Positions 9,501 through 18,129 of a DNA stretch of 64,000 nt are shown here, piece by piece (the first letter of the stretch is position 1; the number at the start of each line of letters is the position of its first letter). The translations under genes and the position numbers were made by a program. The DNA lies in assembly GCA_015057445.1 (NCBI GenBank), contig SVEI01000001.1, positions 140,291-204,290 of the forward strand. The letters run 5' to 3'. The DNA comes from Lachnospiraceae bacterium (lineage in GTDB: Bacteria > Bacillota > Clostridia > Lachnospirales > Lachnospiraceae). The notes under the pieces are model-generated. The model was not told the DNA's origin. It did not search any database and saw nothing but the letters and a program-made list of their open reading frames with translations.

Positions 9501-10256
9501 TTAATCAACAAATTTTATCATAAGCTCATGAGGTAGAATTTTGCTAAGAACTCTAAAGGCTTTCATTGTAGTACCATATACGGACACAGATTTTCCATGA
9601 AAGCCATCTTTTAAGGCTAGTTCAACAACCTTTTCTGGCTTTGCCATTCCAAGTTTTTTATAAAACTTCGCACTGTGATGTTTTTCAGCAACATCAAAAA
9701 ATTCTGTTTTAACAGGACCAGGGCAAACTGCAGTAACTGTAATATTCTTTCCCTTTAACTCTTTATTCAAAGCCCTTGACAAACTTAACACATAAGATTT
9801 TGTTGCTGCATACGTGGCAAAGGAAGGTTGTGGCATAAACGCAGCTGACGATGCTATATTCCATATATTACCACGATTGCAATCCATATATGGCAATACA
9901 AAATCTATCATTTTAGTAAGCCCTAAACAGTTAATCTTACACATTCCAACATTGTCTTCACTTATTTCTTCAAATTTACCAATAATTCCATATCCTGCAG
10001 AATTAACCAATGCTCTTACTTGTGGTTTTTCCTGCATCAGAAGCATTTTAAATCTAATCATATCAGCATCATCGGATATATCATATTTTAATGGTCTTAC
10101 TTTAACATTTGTAATTGTTTCTGCCAATTCTTCAAGTTTATCAAATCTTCTTGCGATTACCCATATTTCGTCTATAGTTTTAAACCTTTTACTTATCTGA
10201 CACACAAATTCTCTTCCCATTCCAGAAGATGCACCTGTTACAATTGCAATTTTCAT
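9501..10256 (-). CDS. Short-chain dehydrogenase/reductase
   Basis: A 251-residue classical SDR oxidoreductase. The NAD(P)-binding TGASSGMG motif is at residues 7-14, NSAG forms the NNAG-like motif, and the catalytic Ser-Tyr-Lys set is present in IASSAAF and YAATKSYVLSL. CPGPVKTEF follows the active site. The substrate is unknown. The start at 10256 is preferred over an ATG five codons upstream because GGAGG lies eight bases before it. Its ATG overlaps the TGA stop of the upstream methyltransferase gene by one base (TGATG), pointing to coupled translation. Confidence 0.9.
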   Translation of the reverse strand: MKIAIVTGASSGMGREFVCQISKRFKTIDEIWVIARRFDKLEELAETITNVKVRPLKYDISDDADMIRFKMLLMQEKPQVRALVNSAGYGIIGKFEEISEDNVGMCKINCLGLTKMIDFVLPYMDCNRGNIWNIASSAAFMPQPSFATYAATKSYVLSLSRALNKELKGKNITVTAVCPGPVKTEFFDVAEKHHSAKFYKKLGMAKPEKVVELALKDGFHGKSVSVYGTTMKAFRVLSKILPHELMIKFVD

Positions 10257-11623
10257 CACATTAACCTCCAACCAGGTAAATACTTATTTTTTAACACTCC
10301 GTTATTAAGTTTACCCCAACCAAGTGGATATGAATCAACACATACTAAAACCCATCCATTTTTTCCTTCTGCTTCTACGGTCTCCCCTTTTAAATATTTG
10401 TTTACTCTATCATCATCAGATGATAAGTTAACTATGTTTGAATAATCAGAAGAACTTAAACTCATAGCAAGAGATTGGCTTGGTTCAAATCTATTCTTCT
10501 TAACCTCTCCCAAATATAATCCACATCTCAGAATTCTAAGTCCTCTTACAGCAGGAAAAGACTCAGGAATATAATAAAGTTTATCTTGAGAAAGCTCCAT
10601 ACGATTAAAATCAAACTTTTTATTAAATCCTTTAAAAAACTCCTCTGTTTCCTTGGTGAGTTTTGCTTTCTTTATTGGATAGCTCCCTGAATTACCTGTA
10701 TTAACAGATACTCCATCCTTTTTAACTAAGGCAACAAAATGTCCTTCACCTTCAATTTTGTGTGGCCAAAGTCTGGCACATTTTATCAAATCTTCGTTAC
10801 CAGTTTCAGACCATTCTGGATGCCCATCATCAAAGCCTTCATATTTGCTAAAATCACATATACTAAGACTATCATCTAAGCTAAGAAGATACTCAACAGA
10901 CTTTTCATTCTCTAAAGGAGCAAATGTACAAGTGGAATATAATATTTTTCCACCTGGTTTTAACATTTTAACAACCTCTTTAAGAATACTAATCTGCAAA
11001 TCACTAAAAAGCTGATTACCATTATTCTCCCATGCAGTAATCATTGAATTAGATTTTCTAAACATACCCTCACCGGAGCATGGGGCATCAATTAAAATCT
11101 TATCAAAATATCCTGCAAATCGTTCTGATAATTTATAAGGTGCTTCACTTATAATAAGAGCATTAGTTGCGCCAAAAACTTCAAGATTCTTTAACAACGC
11201 CTTTGCTCTAGAAGCACTAATATCATTAGAAACCAGCACTCCTGTCCCACTTAGTTTTGCAGCAAGTTCTGTAGATTTTCCACCTGGTGCTGCACATATA
11301 TCAAGTACTCTGTCACCTTCTTCGACTGGAATAACAGACGCAGGAGTCATAGCACTTGGTTCCTGAATGTAATAAAGTCCTGCATAATAATATGGATGTT
11401 TTGAGGGTTTATCTAACTGTTCATCATAATAGAAACCATTGTCACACCATGGAACTGGTCTAAGATGAAATGGGTTAATTTTGAGAAACTCTTCAACACT
11501 AATCTTCATAGTATTAATTCTGATACCATGATACATAGGTTTATCTAAACATTTCTTATAGTCCTCAAAATCTTCCCCTAAAAGCCCTATCATATTGTCT
11601 TCAAATAACTTTGGTAATTCCAT
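10256..11623 (-). CDS. NOL1/NOP2/Sun-family rRNA m5C methyltransferase (RsmF-like)
   Basis: A 455-residue SAM-dependent RNA cytosine-C5 methyltransferase. The SAM-binding motif DICAAPGGKSTELA and the two catalytic cysteines, in DAPCSGEGMFRKS and YSTCTFAPLENE, are intact. The C-terminal 150 residues form the PUA-like extension seen in RsmF/YebU rather than the short RsmB form, which would also carry a NusB-like N terminus that is missing here. It lies 25 bp after hflX and couples to the SDR gene. Confidence 0.92.
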   Translation of the reverse strand: MELPKLFEDNMIGLLGEDFEDYKKCLDKPMYHGIRINTMKISVEEFLKINPFHLRPVPWCDNGFYYDEQLDKPSKHPYYYAGLYYIQEPSAMTPASVIPVEEGDRVLDICAAPGGKSTELAAKLSGTGVLVSNDISASRAKALLKNLEVFGATNALIISEAPYKLSERFAGYFDKILIDAPCSGEGMFRKSNSMITAWENNGNQLFSDLQISILKEVVKMLKPGGKILYSTCTFAPLENEKSVEYLLSLDDSLSICDFSKYEGFDDGHPEWSETGNEDLIKCARLWPHKIEGEGHFVALVKKDGVSVNTGNSGSYPIKKAKLTKETEEFFKGFNKKFDFNRMELSQDKLYYIPESFPAVRGLRILRCGLYLGEVKKNRFEPSQSLAMSLSSSDYSNIVNLSSDDDRVNKYLKGETVEAEGKNGWVLVCVDSYPLGWGKLNNGVLKNKYLPGWRLM

Positions 11624-11647
11624 ACAATAACATTAAGTACTAAAGCT

Positions 11648-12877
11648 TTAAATATTGAAACTACTATCAACATAAGCTTTAATAAATATTCCATCCTCTC
11701 TATATTCTTCTGATAGCAAAGTACCTGACTTCCTAATTTTGTTAATAATTCCTGCATCATTATAGGAAATAAGTTTCTCAACATATTTTCTACATTTGTT
11801 AATCTCGTTCGCTAAAGTCTCCATCAACTTATCAAAACCAATTTCTTTTTTAGCTGCAATATTAACAATGGCATCTGCTTTAAAATCTTTTATAATTGGT
11901 AATTCTTCTACCTTATCAATCTTATTTAATGCTGTAATAATAATCTTATTCTCAACTCCAAGACTATCTAAAGTTTCATATACTGTAATAATATGATTAT
12001 CTGCCTGTGGATTCGACACATCAACAACATGAAGAATTATATCTGCATACTTCGCTTCTTCAAGAGTTGATCTAAAAGCATTTATCAAATGATGTGGAAG
12101 CTTTCTTATAAAACCTACAGTATCTGTTATAATAATCTCCTGTCCATTTAAAAGTTTTAAATTACGAGATGTAGGATCAAGTGTAGCAAAAAGTTTATCC
12201 TCCTCTAAAACACCTGCATCAGTCAAATGATTAAGAAGGGTTGATTTACCAGCATTTGTATAACCTACAATAGAAACAATAGGTAAATCACCTGCCATAC
12301 GTTGCTTTCTCATAACATCTCTATGATTCTTCACATCTTCTAGTTCTCTTTGGAGCTGTGAAATTCTATCTCTTATTATACGTCTATCTATCTCAAGTTT
12401 TTTCTCTCCTGGTCCTCTAGTACCAATTCCACCACCAAGTCTTGAAAGTGAACTTCTCATGCCAATAAGTCTAGAAGATCTATATTTTAATTGTGCCAAC
12501 TCTACTTGAATCTTACCTTCTCTTGTAGTTGCTCTCCCAGCAAAGATATCTAAGATAACCATTGTTCTGTCCATTATCTTAGTATCAACAATTTCTTCAA
12601 GATTCTTAAGTTGCATTGGACTTAGTTCATCATCACATACAACACCGGTTGCATCTAATTCCTCAACCATCTCTTTCAATTCTATAGTTTTTCCCGAACC
12701 AATATATGTTGCTTTATCAACACCATCTTTCTTCTGTATTAATCTACCAACAACAGTTGCTCCAGCTGTTTTAACAAGTTCTTCTAACTCATCAAGATTA
12801 ACTTCAACATCTTCTCCATTGTCAAGATCTACACAAAATAATATTACTCTTTCTTCTAAATCCTTATTTTCAAACAT
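11648..12877 (-). CDS. hflX: Ribosome-splitting GTPase HflX
   Basis: A 409-residue HflX GTPase that binds the 50S subunit and rescues stalled or stress-damaged ribosomes. An N-terminal nucleotide-binding domain (GSGKTIELKEMV) precedes the coiled coil with GGIGTRGPGEKKLE. The G domain follows, with G1 GYTNAGKSTLLN, G3 DTVGFIRKLP and G4 NKID. It is the first gene of the hflX-to-recU operon. A long palindrome at 12909-12957 separates it from the upstream TPR gene. Confidence 0.96.
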   Translation of the reverse strand: MFENKDLEERVILFCVDLDNGEDVEVNLDELEELVKTAGATVVGRLIQKKDGVDKATYIGSGKTIELKEMVEELDATGVVCDDELSPMQLKNLEEIVDTKIMDRTMVILDIFAGRATTREGKIQVELAQLKYRSSRLIGMRSSLSRLGGGIGTRGPGEKKLEIDRRIIRDRISQLQRELEDVKNHRDVMRKQRMAGDLPIVSIVGYTNAGKSTLLNHLTDAGVLEEDKLFATLDPTSRNLKLLNGQEIIITDTVGFIRKLPHHLINAFRSTLEEAKYADIILHVVDVSNPQADNHIITVYETLDSLGVENKIIITALNKIDKVEELPIIKDFKADAIVNIAAKKEIGFDKLMETLANEINKCRKYVEKLISYNDAGIINKIRKSGTLLSEEYREDGIFIKAYVDSSFNI

Positions 12878-12908
12878 ACAATCACCTTCTTAGTTGACAT
12901 AACAATAT

Positions 12909-12957
12909 TATGGTTGCTTAATTCGAGTTTATTTCGAACAAACAACCATAATATTAT
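12909..12957. repeat. Two-tier palindrome between TPR gene and hflX
   Basis: AATATTATGGTTG pairs with CAACCATAATATT across a 20-odd-base loop that itself contains TTCGA...TCGAA. It probably ends the TPR-gene transcript, since it lies 40 bp past its stop, but no clean T tract follows on the minus strand. A role in hflX expression is possible. Confidence 0.45.
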
Positions 12958-12996
12958 TATTTTCTTAATATACAATTATAGTTCCAAATATATTAT

Positions 12997-13908
12997 CTAA
13001 TATTCCTCTACATAATCTTCTGTAGGATCCTCACCAAATAAATTATAGATATCATTTAATGGTTCCTCTGATATATTCACTCTGGTGTCTAAGTATGCAT
13101 ATAAATCATCACCATTAGTATCATCAGGATATAACGACTTATATTCCTTTGCTAAAGCAAATGCTTCATTAAACTGTCCAAGTTTTTCATAACAAACAAC
13201 CTGAACATATCTTAATTGTTTCTCATAGGTTTTATCTTCTTGAGAAAGTCCCTGATTAACATAAGCTACTGCTGTATTATAATCCTTCTGTTCAATATAG
13301 TACTGTGCAAACTTATAGCATAGATACGCGTCCATACCAACTTCTCTACTGTAAATGTCGAAATACTCTTTCATCTTAGGATAATCATCTAGATTTTCAA
13401 AACATATAGCTGCATAAACAGCTAGTTCTGTGTATCCATTATTAACCGCATCAACAAATATACTATGTGAGCCAAAGTATTCTCCATTAGAGAATTTTAT
13501 AAGACCATCAGTAATATACATCAAATATGATATATCATCTGCATTATAATTAGAACCTGAGTATTCATCTAAGATATAGCTATATGTATCGTACGCCTCC
13601 TGATACATTTCTAATCTCAAATACGAATCAGCCTTATAATAACAAATATCTACATTAAGCTTATCAGAAAACCATTGATTATAACCCAAAGCCTTATCAA
13701 AATGTTCTATAGCAGTTTCATAATCTCCTTTATTAAAGCTATCAACGCCCTTATTCCTATATGCTTTCTTAGGTGTAAAAATATGGAAAACTCCAACAAA
13801 TGTTATAATTACTACTAATATAAACAAAGCAATATTAAGAATGTGTAATGCTCTTCTTATAGCTTTCTTTTTTCTCTTAATTCTCTTTTTTTCTTCTCTC
13901 GGTGTCAT
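12997..13908 (-). CDS. Membrane-anchored TPR protein
   Basis: A 303-residue protein. It has a strongly basic start (residues 1-20, RKKKAIRRA), one membrane segment (about 23-45) and then tetratricopeptide-like helix pairs, for example NKGDYETAIEHFDKALGYN, EMYQEAYDTYSYILDEY and EQKDYNTAVAYVNQGL. TPR domains are protein-binding scaffolds and the partner is not known. It starts 24 bp after the VanY-like gene and is probably co-transcribed with it, which hints at a cell-envelope role. Confidence 0.75.
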   Translation of the reverse strand: MTPREEKKRIKRKKKAIRRALHILNIALFILVVIITFVGVFHIFTPKKAYRNKGVDSFNKGDYETAIEHFDKALGYNQWFSDKLNVDICYYKADSYLRLEMYQEAYDTYSYILDEYSGSNYNADDISYLMYITDGLIKFSNGEYFGSHSIFVDAVNNGYTELAVYAAICFENLDDYPKMKEYFDIYSREVGMDAYLCYKFAQYYIEQKDYNTAVAYVNQGLSQEDKTYEKQLRYVQVVCYEKLGQFNEAFALAKEYKSLYPDDTNGDDLYAYLDTRVNISEEPLNDIYNLFGEDPTEDYVEEY

Positions 13909-13932
13909 AATAAAACCAACCTTAAACGTATT

Positions 13933-14826
13933 TTATTGAACGAGCTGCATAAATTCTTCAAGAGATAAATTATTATCATGCATAAACGTAGCCGCTTCTT
14001 TACCAACATATCTAAACTGCCACTGTTCATCACTAACGCCAGTTATACTTACTTTGTTAGCTGGGAATCTATTAATAAAACCATACTTGTGACAATTATT
14101 CATAAACCATTGGTCTGTCTCTCTTGTAGACTTATAATCTGCTTCTCCTAAAACTGAAACATCAGTAATATCTATAGCAAGACCAGTCTCATGCTCACTA
14201 CAGCCTGGCTTCTCTACAGATTTTCCAACCTGAGCCTGAGCTTCCTCTTCAAGCAATCCTGAATCAATATAGCTTTGAACTTCTGAATTATATAATTCTG
14301 TCTGGGTTGCCTCATCAATATAAGCATTAATTATATTGTACTCATAACCAGCCATATTACATGCATTAAGCATCTCAGAGAAATCATTAAATATTCTCTT
14401 GTCAATATCAAGACCACAGTTAAGTGTATGATGCTCGAAGGTATAATCTGCAGCCAAAGGATGTGCTTCATCAACTAAGAATATAAAATCTCTATTCCTG
14501 TTATATATATCAATTGCTTCTTGCTCCATCGCTCTTTGAGCCACAATCTCCGGATCCTCTGTTGCATCCATTGGAGTTGCCTCTTCTGTGGTTGGTATAT
14601 CTAAAGAACTCTTCTTTTTACCACCTAATGAGAAAATATTAGCAAACATAACAATAATCAGAATTAAAGCAATTAAAGCAAATATAGTATATATCAATAT
14701 ACTGTAGTCTCCCGCCTTTGTATGTTTAATAAGTTTTCTAATGTACTTTTTAATGGTTTTCCTAGCTTTCTTAAAAAGACGTATTGCCTTACGTTTGATT
14801 ACTTGCCATAATCCCTTGAAATCCAT
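13933..14826 (-). CDS. VanY-like D-Ala-D-Ala carboxypeptidase homologue, possibly inactive
   Basis: A 297-residue protein with a basic N terminus, one membrane segment (about 42-64) and an extracellular VanY/peptidase M15B domain. SEHETGLAID gives zinc ligands H212 and D219. The third ligand, His in the usual E-x-W-H-x-R motif, is Gln here (EQWQFRYVG, Q270, codon CAG). The YRS substrate-binding motif is also not evident (INAYIDEATQ). Known VanY/DacB-type enzymes trim the peptidoglycan stem peptide; this one may be a binding protein instead. The start at 14826 is chosen because GGGGG lies eight bases upstream. It precedes the TPR gene. Confidence 0.75.
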   Translation of the reverse strand: MDFKGLWQVIKRKAIRLFKKARKTIKKYIRKLIKHTKAGDYSILIYTIFALIALILIIVMFANIFSLGGKKKSSLDIPTTEEATPMDATEDPEIVAQRAMEQEAIDIYNRNRDFIFLVDEAHPLAADYTFEHHTLNCGLDIDKRIFNDFSEMLNACNMAGYEYNIINAYIDEATQTELYNSEVQSYIDSGLLEEEAQAQVGKSVEKPGCSEHETGLAIDITDVSVLGEADYKSTRETDQWFMNNCHKYGFINRFPANKVSITGVSDEQWQFRYVGKEAATFMHDNNLSLEEFMQLVQ

Positions 14827-14953
14827 GTTTTTAACCCCCATTCGTAAAAATATTTTTACCTAAAAATATACTCGTAAATTTATAAATCACAAATATATAT
14901 AAAAATCATACAGATACTAATAAATTAACATAATTCCACAAAAAATACAACGA

Positions 14954-17533
14954 TTAATCTAAGTTATATGTCTCTCTGAGTATTTTCTTTTCAGCTTCAA
15001 CTTGTTTTTGAAAATCCAAAGAACTAATTACAGAACAATTGTTACCAAAAGTAAGCTGCCTAATTAAGCTATCAGATGTCACAACTACCATATTAAGCTT
15101 ATCCTTATTAGAATTTGAATATCTTTCTATATAAGCATCGGCTGTCTCCCCTTCTTTAGTATGAATAACCTTTATATCATCTTTTATTTCTTCACTACCT
15201 GGATTATTCTTCACTTTATATCCATCAAAAACAAGAATAACATTCTTACCCACAATAGACTTAAATTCAGACAATATAGCAATTAATCTATCCTTTGCAG
15301 AGTCAATATTTACCTTTGACAATTCCTTCAAATCTTCCCAAGCAAATATAACATTATATCCATCTATTATATATACATTTTCTTTTGCTTTAGGGGCTGA
15401 TTTAACCCGACTATAGTCGAAATAATCTGCTTCTCTTTTTTTCTTAAAACCTTGTTTACCAGATTTAACATTAGCATTGTAGGTTTTTCCGAGAATTGCA
15501 TCTATCTCATCAGTACCAATAGTATAATCAAAGTTTTCCTTGGGATGTGCTACATTCATATTTATTGTTGTTTCATCAGTCTTATCAATAGAAAGATGCA
15601 TATATTCTCTAACCTCATACCAAGGTACAACAAATCCAGCCCCATGAGCACAAAATACAGACGATGGTGGATTCTTAATATCTTCACAAGGATCATAGCC
15701 CTTTTCATCTACAATTTCTTGCTGATTATGGCATATATCATACCCCCATAATCTTACTACGAGACTTCCTTTTCCTTTTGTATAAGCATTAACATTCACC
15801 TGATAATCTCTCATTGTAGCAACAGGACATCTACCACTTATAATAGTCATATCTCCCCTAATATCTGGAGGATTCATAGTACCATGCATATTTTCAATAT
15901 CAAGCATAGCCTTTCCAATCATATCTGAAGGAATATATAATTCAAACTCATAATAAGGCTCAAGTAAAACTGATTCTGCATACATAAGACCATTTCTAAT
16001 AGCTCTATATGTAGCTTGTCTAAAATCCCCACCCTCTGTATGCTTTAAGTGAGCTTTACCATTTAATATAGTAATTTTAACATCAGTTAGGGCTGAACCT
16101 GTTAATACTCCTCTGTGAGTTCTCTCTAATATATGAGTTTTAACTAACCTTTGCCAGTTTTTGTCAAGAATATCTTCACTAAGATTACTATCTACTGTTA
16201 TTCCAGACCCTCTTTGTCCTGGTTCTAACAACAAGTGTATCTCAGCATAATGTCTAAGAGGCTCAAAGTGACCAACTCCTATGGCATTACTTTGAATAGT
16301 TTCCTTATATGTTATACTTCCTAATCCAAACTCTGGCGCAAATCCATATCTCTTATTTATTAACCCACTTAATACCTGTATTTGTACCTGTCCCATCAAC
16401 TTTACCTTGATTTCTTCTTTTTCTTCATTCCAAAGAAGAGCAAGTTCAGGTAGTTCTTCTTCTAGCTGCTTTAGCTTAGGATACATTTGTCTTCCACTTA
16501 TTCCGTCAGGCATTATTATCTGATAACTTATAACTGGTTCTAAAAGCGTCATAGCTTTATCTAAGTTATTTCCAAGACAATCACCTGCAACTACCTGTTC
16601 AAGTCCTGTAACCGCACATATATCACCTGGATATGCCACATCAACTACATCATATTTATCTCCGTTATAAATTCTTATTTGATTAACCTTTTCATCAACA
16701 ATCTTATCTCTTACTTTAAGAGCTCCGCTAGTAACCTTAAGATGCACTAACCTTTCATTCTTGTCATCTCTAGTAATCTTATATACTTTACCTCCGAAAC
16801 TATCATCGTTCCTAGACAAAATATCATTAGAAATGATATCAACAGAATATTTATCTAATCCGTCAATTAAAGTATCTACCCCTTCCAACTTAAGAGCAGA
16901 ACCAAAATAACATGGATAAACCTGTCTATGTCTAATAAGTTCTGTAACAACTTCTGTATCTAAAATGTTATTTTCTATAAATTCATCAAGAAAATCGCTA
17001 TTAGATGTTAATTCAGCATAAGACACCGCCATTTGTTCCATATCATCTGATTTAAAATCAACACCTGTAAAGTCAATGCAATTATTTCCCAATTCATTCC
17101 TAATATGTTCCATAAGCTCTTCCTTACGGTTATCTGGCTGATCCATTTTATTTACAAAAATAAATACAGGAATATTATATTGTCTAAGAAGTCTCCATAA
17201 TGTTTTTGTATGTCCTTGAACACCATCGCTAGCACTTATAACTAATATAGCATAATCTAAAACCTGTAAGGTTCTCTCCATTTCCGCTGAAAAATCAACA
17301 TGACCAGGAGTATCAATCAACGTAAAATAAGCTGTATCCGTCTCAAACACAGCCTGTTTAGAAAATATGGTTATACCTCTGCTTCTTTCCATATCATCAG
17401 TATCTAAATATGAATTTTTATTGTCTACTCTACCTAAGTTTTTAATTACTCCAGCACTATACAAAAGGGCTTCTGATAAAGTAGTTTTTCCTGCATCAAC
17501 ATGAGCAAGAATACCAAGAACTAACTTCTTCAT
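14954..17533 (-). CDS. TetM-like ribosomal GTPase fused to a Rae1/YacP-type NYN nuclease domain
   Basis: An 859-residue fusion. Residues 1 to about 650 are an EF-G-like GTPase of the TetM/TetO ribosome-protection family: G1 AHVDAGKTT (10-18), G3 DTPGHVD (74-80), G4 NKMD (128-131), and the family motif VFCAHGAGFVVPW in domain IV-V. After a charged linker, residues 718-859 are a YacP/Rae1-like NYN domain with VYIIDGYNVIFAW (D724, N727), VFDGY, TKEGETAD and VTSD. Bacillus Rae1 cuts mRNA in the ribosomal A site, and TetM-type factors also bind there. The protein is longer than Tet proteins (about 640 residues) and is more likely a housekeeping translation factor than a drug-resistance gene. Confidence 0.9.
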   Translation of the reverse strand: MKKLVLGILAHVDAGKTTLSEALLYSAGVIKNLGRVDNKNSYLDTDDMERSRGITIFSKQAVFETDTAYFTLIDTPGHVDFSAEMERTLQVLDYAILVISASDGVQGHTKTLWRLLRQYNIPVFIFVNKMDQPDNRKEELMEHIRNELGNNCIDFTGVDFKSDDMEQMAVSYAELTSNSDFLDEFIENNILDTEVVTELIRHRQVYPCYFGSALKLEGVDTLIDGLDKYSVDIISNDILSRNDDSFGGKVYKITRDDKNERLVHLKVTSGALKVRDKIVDEKVNQIRIYNGDKYDVVDVAYPGDICAVTGLEQVVAGDCLGNNLDKAMTLLEPVISYQIIMPDGISGRQMYPKLKQLEEELPELALLWNEEKEEIKVKLMGQVQIQVLSGLINKRYGFAPEFGLGSITYKETIQSNAIGVGHFEPLRHYAEIHLLLEPGQRGSGITVDSNLSEDILDKNWQRLVKTHILERTHRGVLTGSALTDVKITILNGKAHLKHTEGGDFRQATYRAIRNGLMYAESVLLEPYYEFELYIPSDMIGKAMLDIENMHGTMNPPDIRGDMTIISGRCPVATMRDYQVNVNAYTKGKGSLVVRLWGYDICHNQQEIVDEKGYDPCEDIKNPPSSVFCAHGAGFVVPWYEVREYMHLSIDKTDETTINMNVAHPKENFDYTIGTDEIDAILGKTYNANVKSGKQGFKKKREADYFDYSRVKSAPKAKENVYIIDGYNVIFAWEDLKELSKVNIDSAKDRLIAILSEFKSIVGKNVILVFDGYKVKNNPGSEEIKDDIKVIHTKEGETADAYIERYSNSNKDKLNMVVVTSDSLIRQLTFGNNCSVISSLDFQKQVEAEKKILRETYNLD

Positions 17534-17560
17534 ATGAACCTCTAATCAAATAATTAATAT

Positions 17561-17595
17561 AATAAGCCCATAATCAATATAATTATGGGCTTATT
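17561..17595 (-). terminator. Stem-loop terminator after purE
   Basis: A 14-bp inverted repeat AATAAGCCCATAAT / ATTATGGGCTTATT with a 7-base loop lies 25 bp past the purE stop. The T tract is imperfect. Confidence 0.6.
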
Positions 17596-17619
17596 AATCT
17601 CTTTAAATTATAACATTAG

Positions 17620-18108
17620 CTAATTATACTTCGCAATTATCTCTTCATTAGCTTTCATAGCCTGAACTTCCATATCTTTTCTGTAAGATGTAAGCTTATC
17701 CTTAATTGAATCATGCTTTATTGACATAATCTGTAAAGCGAGATATGCTGCGTTCTTTCCACCATTAATTGCAACTGTTGCAACAGGTATTCCTGGTGGC
17801 ATCTGAACAATAGAATAAAGTGCATCTACACCATCTAACACTGAACCAGAAATAGGTACTCCAATAACTGGAAGTACAGTCTGTGATGCTACAACACCAG
17901 GTAAGGCAGCAGCCATTCCTGCTCCAGCAATAATTACCTCTGTGCCATTAGAATTAGCCTCATCAATAAATGCAGAAAGACCTGCATGTGCTCTATGTGC
18001 AGACAAACATCTAACATCAACTGCAACACCATAATCCTTTAAAATATCAATAGCAGGCTCAAGCTTCGGCAAATCACTTGTTGAGCCCATTATAATAGCT
18101 ACTCTCAT
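17620..18108 (-). CDS. purE: N5-carboxyaminoimidazole ribonucleotide mutase PurE
   Basis: A 162-residue class I PurE, which converts N5-CAIR to CAIR in purine synthesis. The N-terminal MGSTSDLP and the active-site region SAHRAH are intact, and the glycine-rich AGAGMAAALPGVVA segment follows. The start at 18108 is preferred because GGAGG stands seven bases before it; the codon at 18129 has none. No other pur genes are in the window, so it is a detached purine gene placed just after the chemoreceptor gene. Confidence 0.96.
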   Translation of the reverse strand: MRVAIIMGSTSDLPKLEPAIDILKDYGVAVDVRCLSAHRAHAGLSAFIDEANSNGTEVIIAGAGMAAALPGVVASQTVLPVIGVPISGSVLDGVDALYSIVQMPPGIPVATVAINGGKNAAYLALQIMSIKHDSIKDKLTSYRKDMEVQAMKANEEIIAKYN

Positions 18109-18129
18109 TACAAATCCTCCATGTACCAA

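Noticed and set aside
12909..12957. SOS (LexA) box or riboswitch upstream of hflX
   Set aside because: Only one half-site (CGAAC) is present and the structure is a simple palindrome with no known aptamer features.
14954..17533. Acquired tetracycline-resistance gene of the tet(M)/tet(W) class
   Set aside because: The protein is 220 residues longer, has a C-terminal NYN domain, shares the AT-rich codon use of its neighbours and has no mobile-element or leader context.
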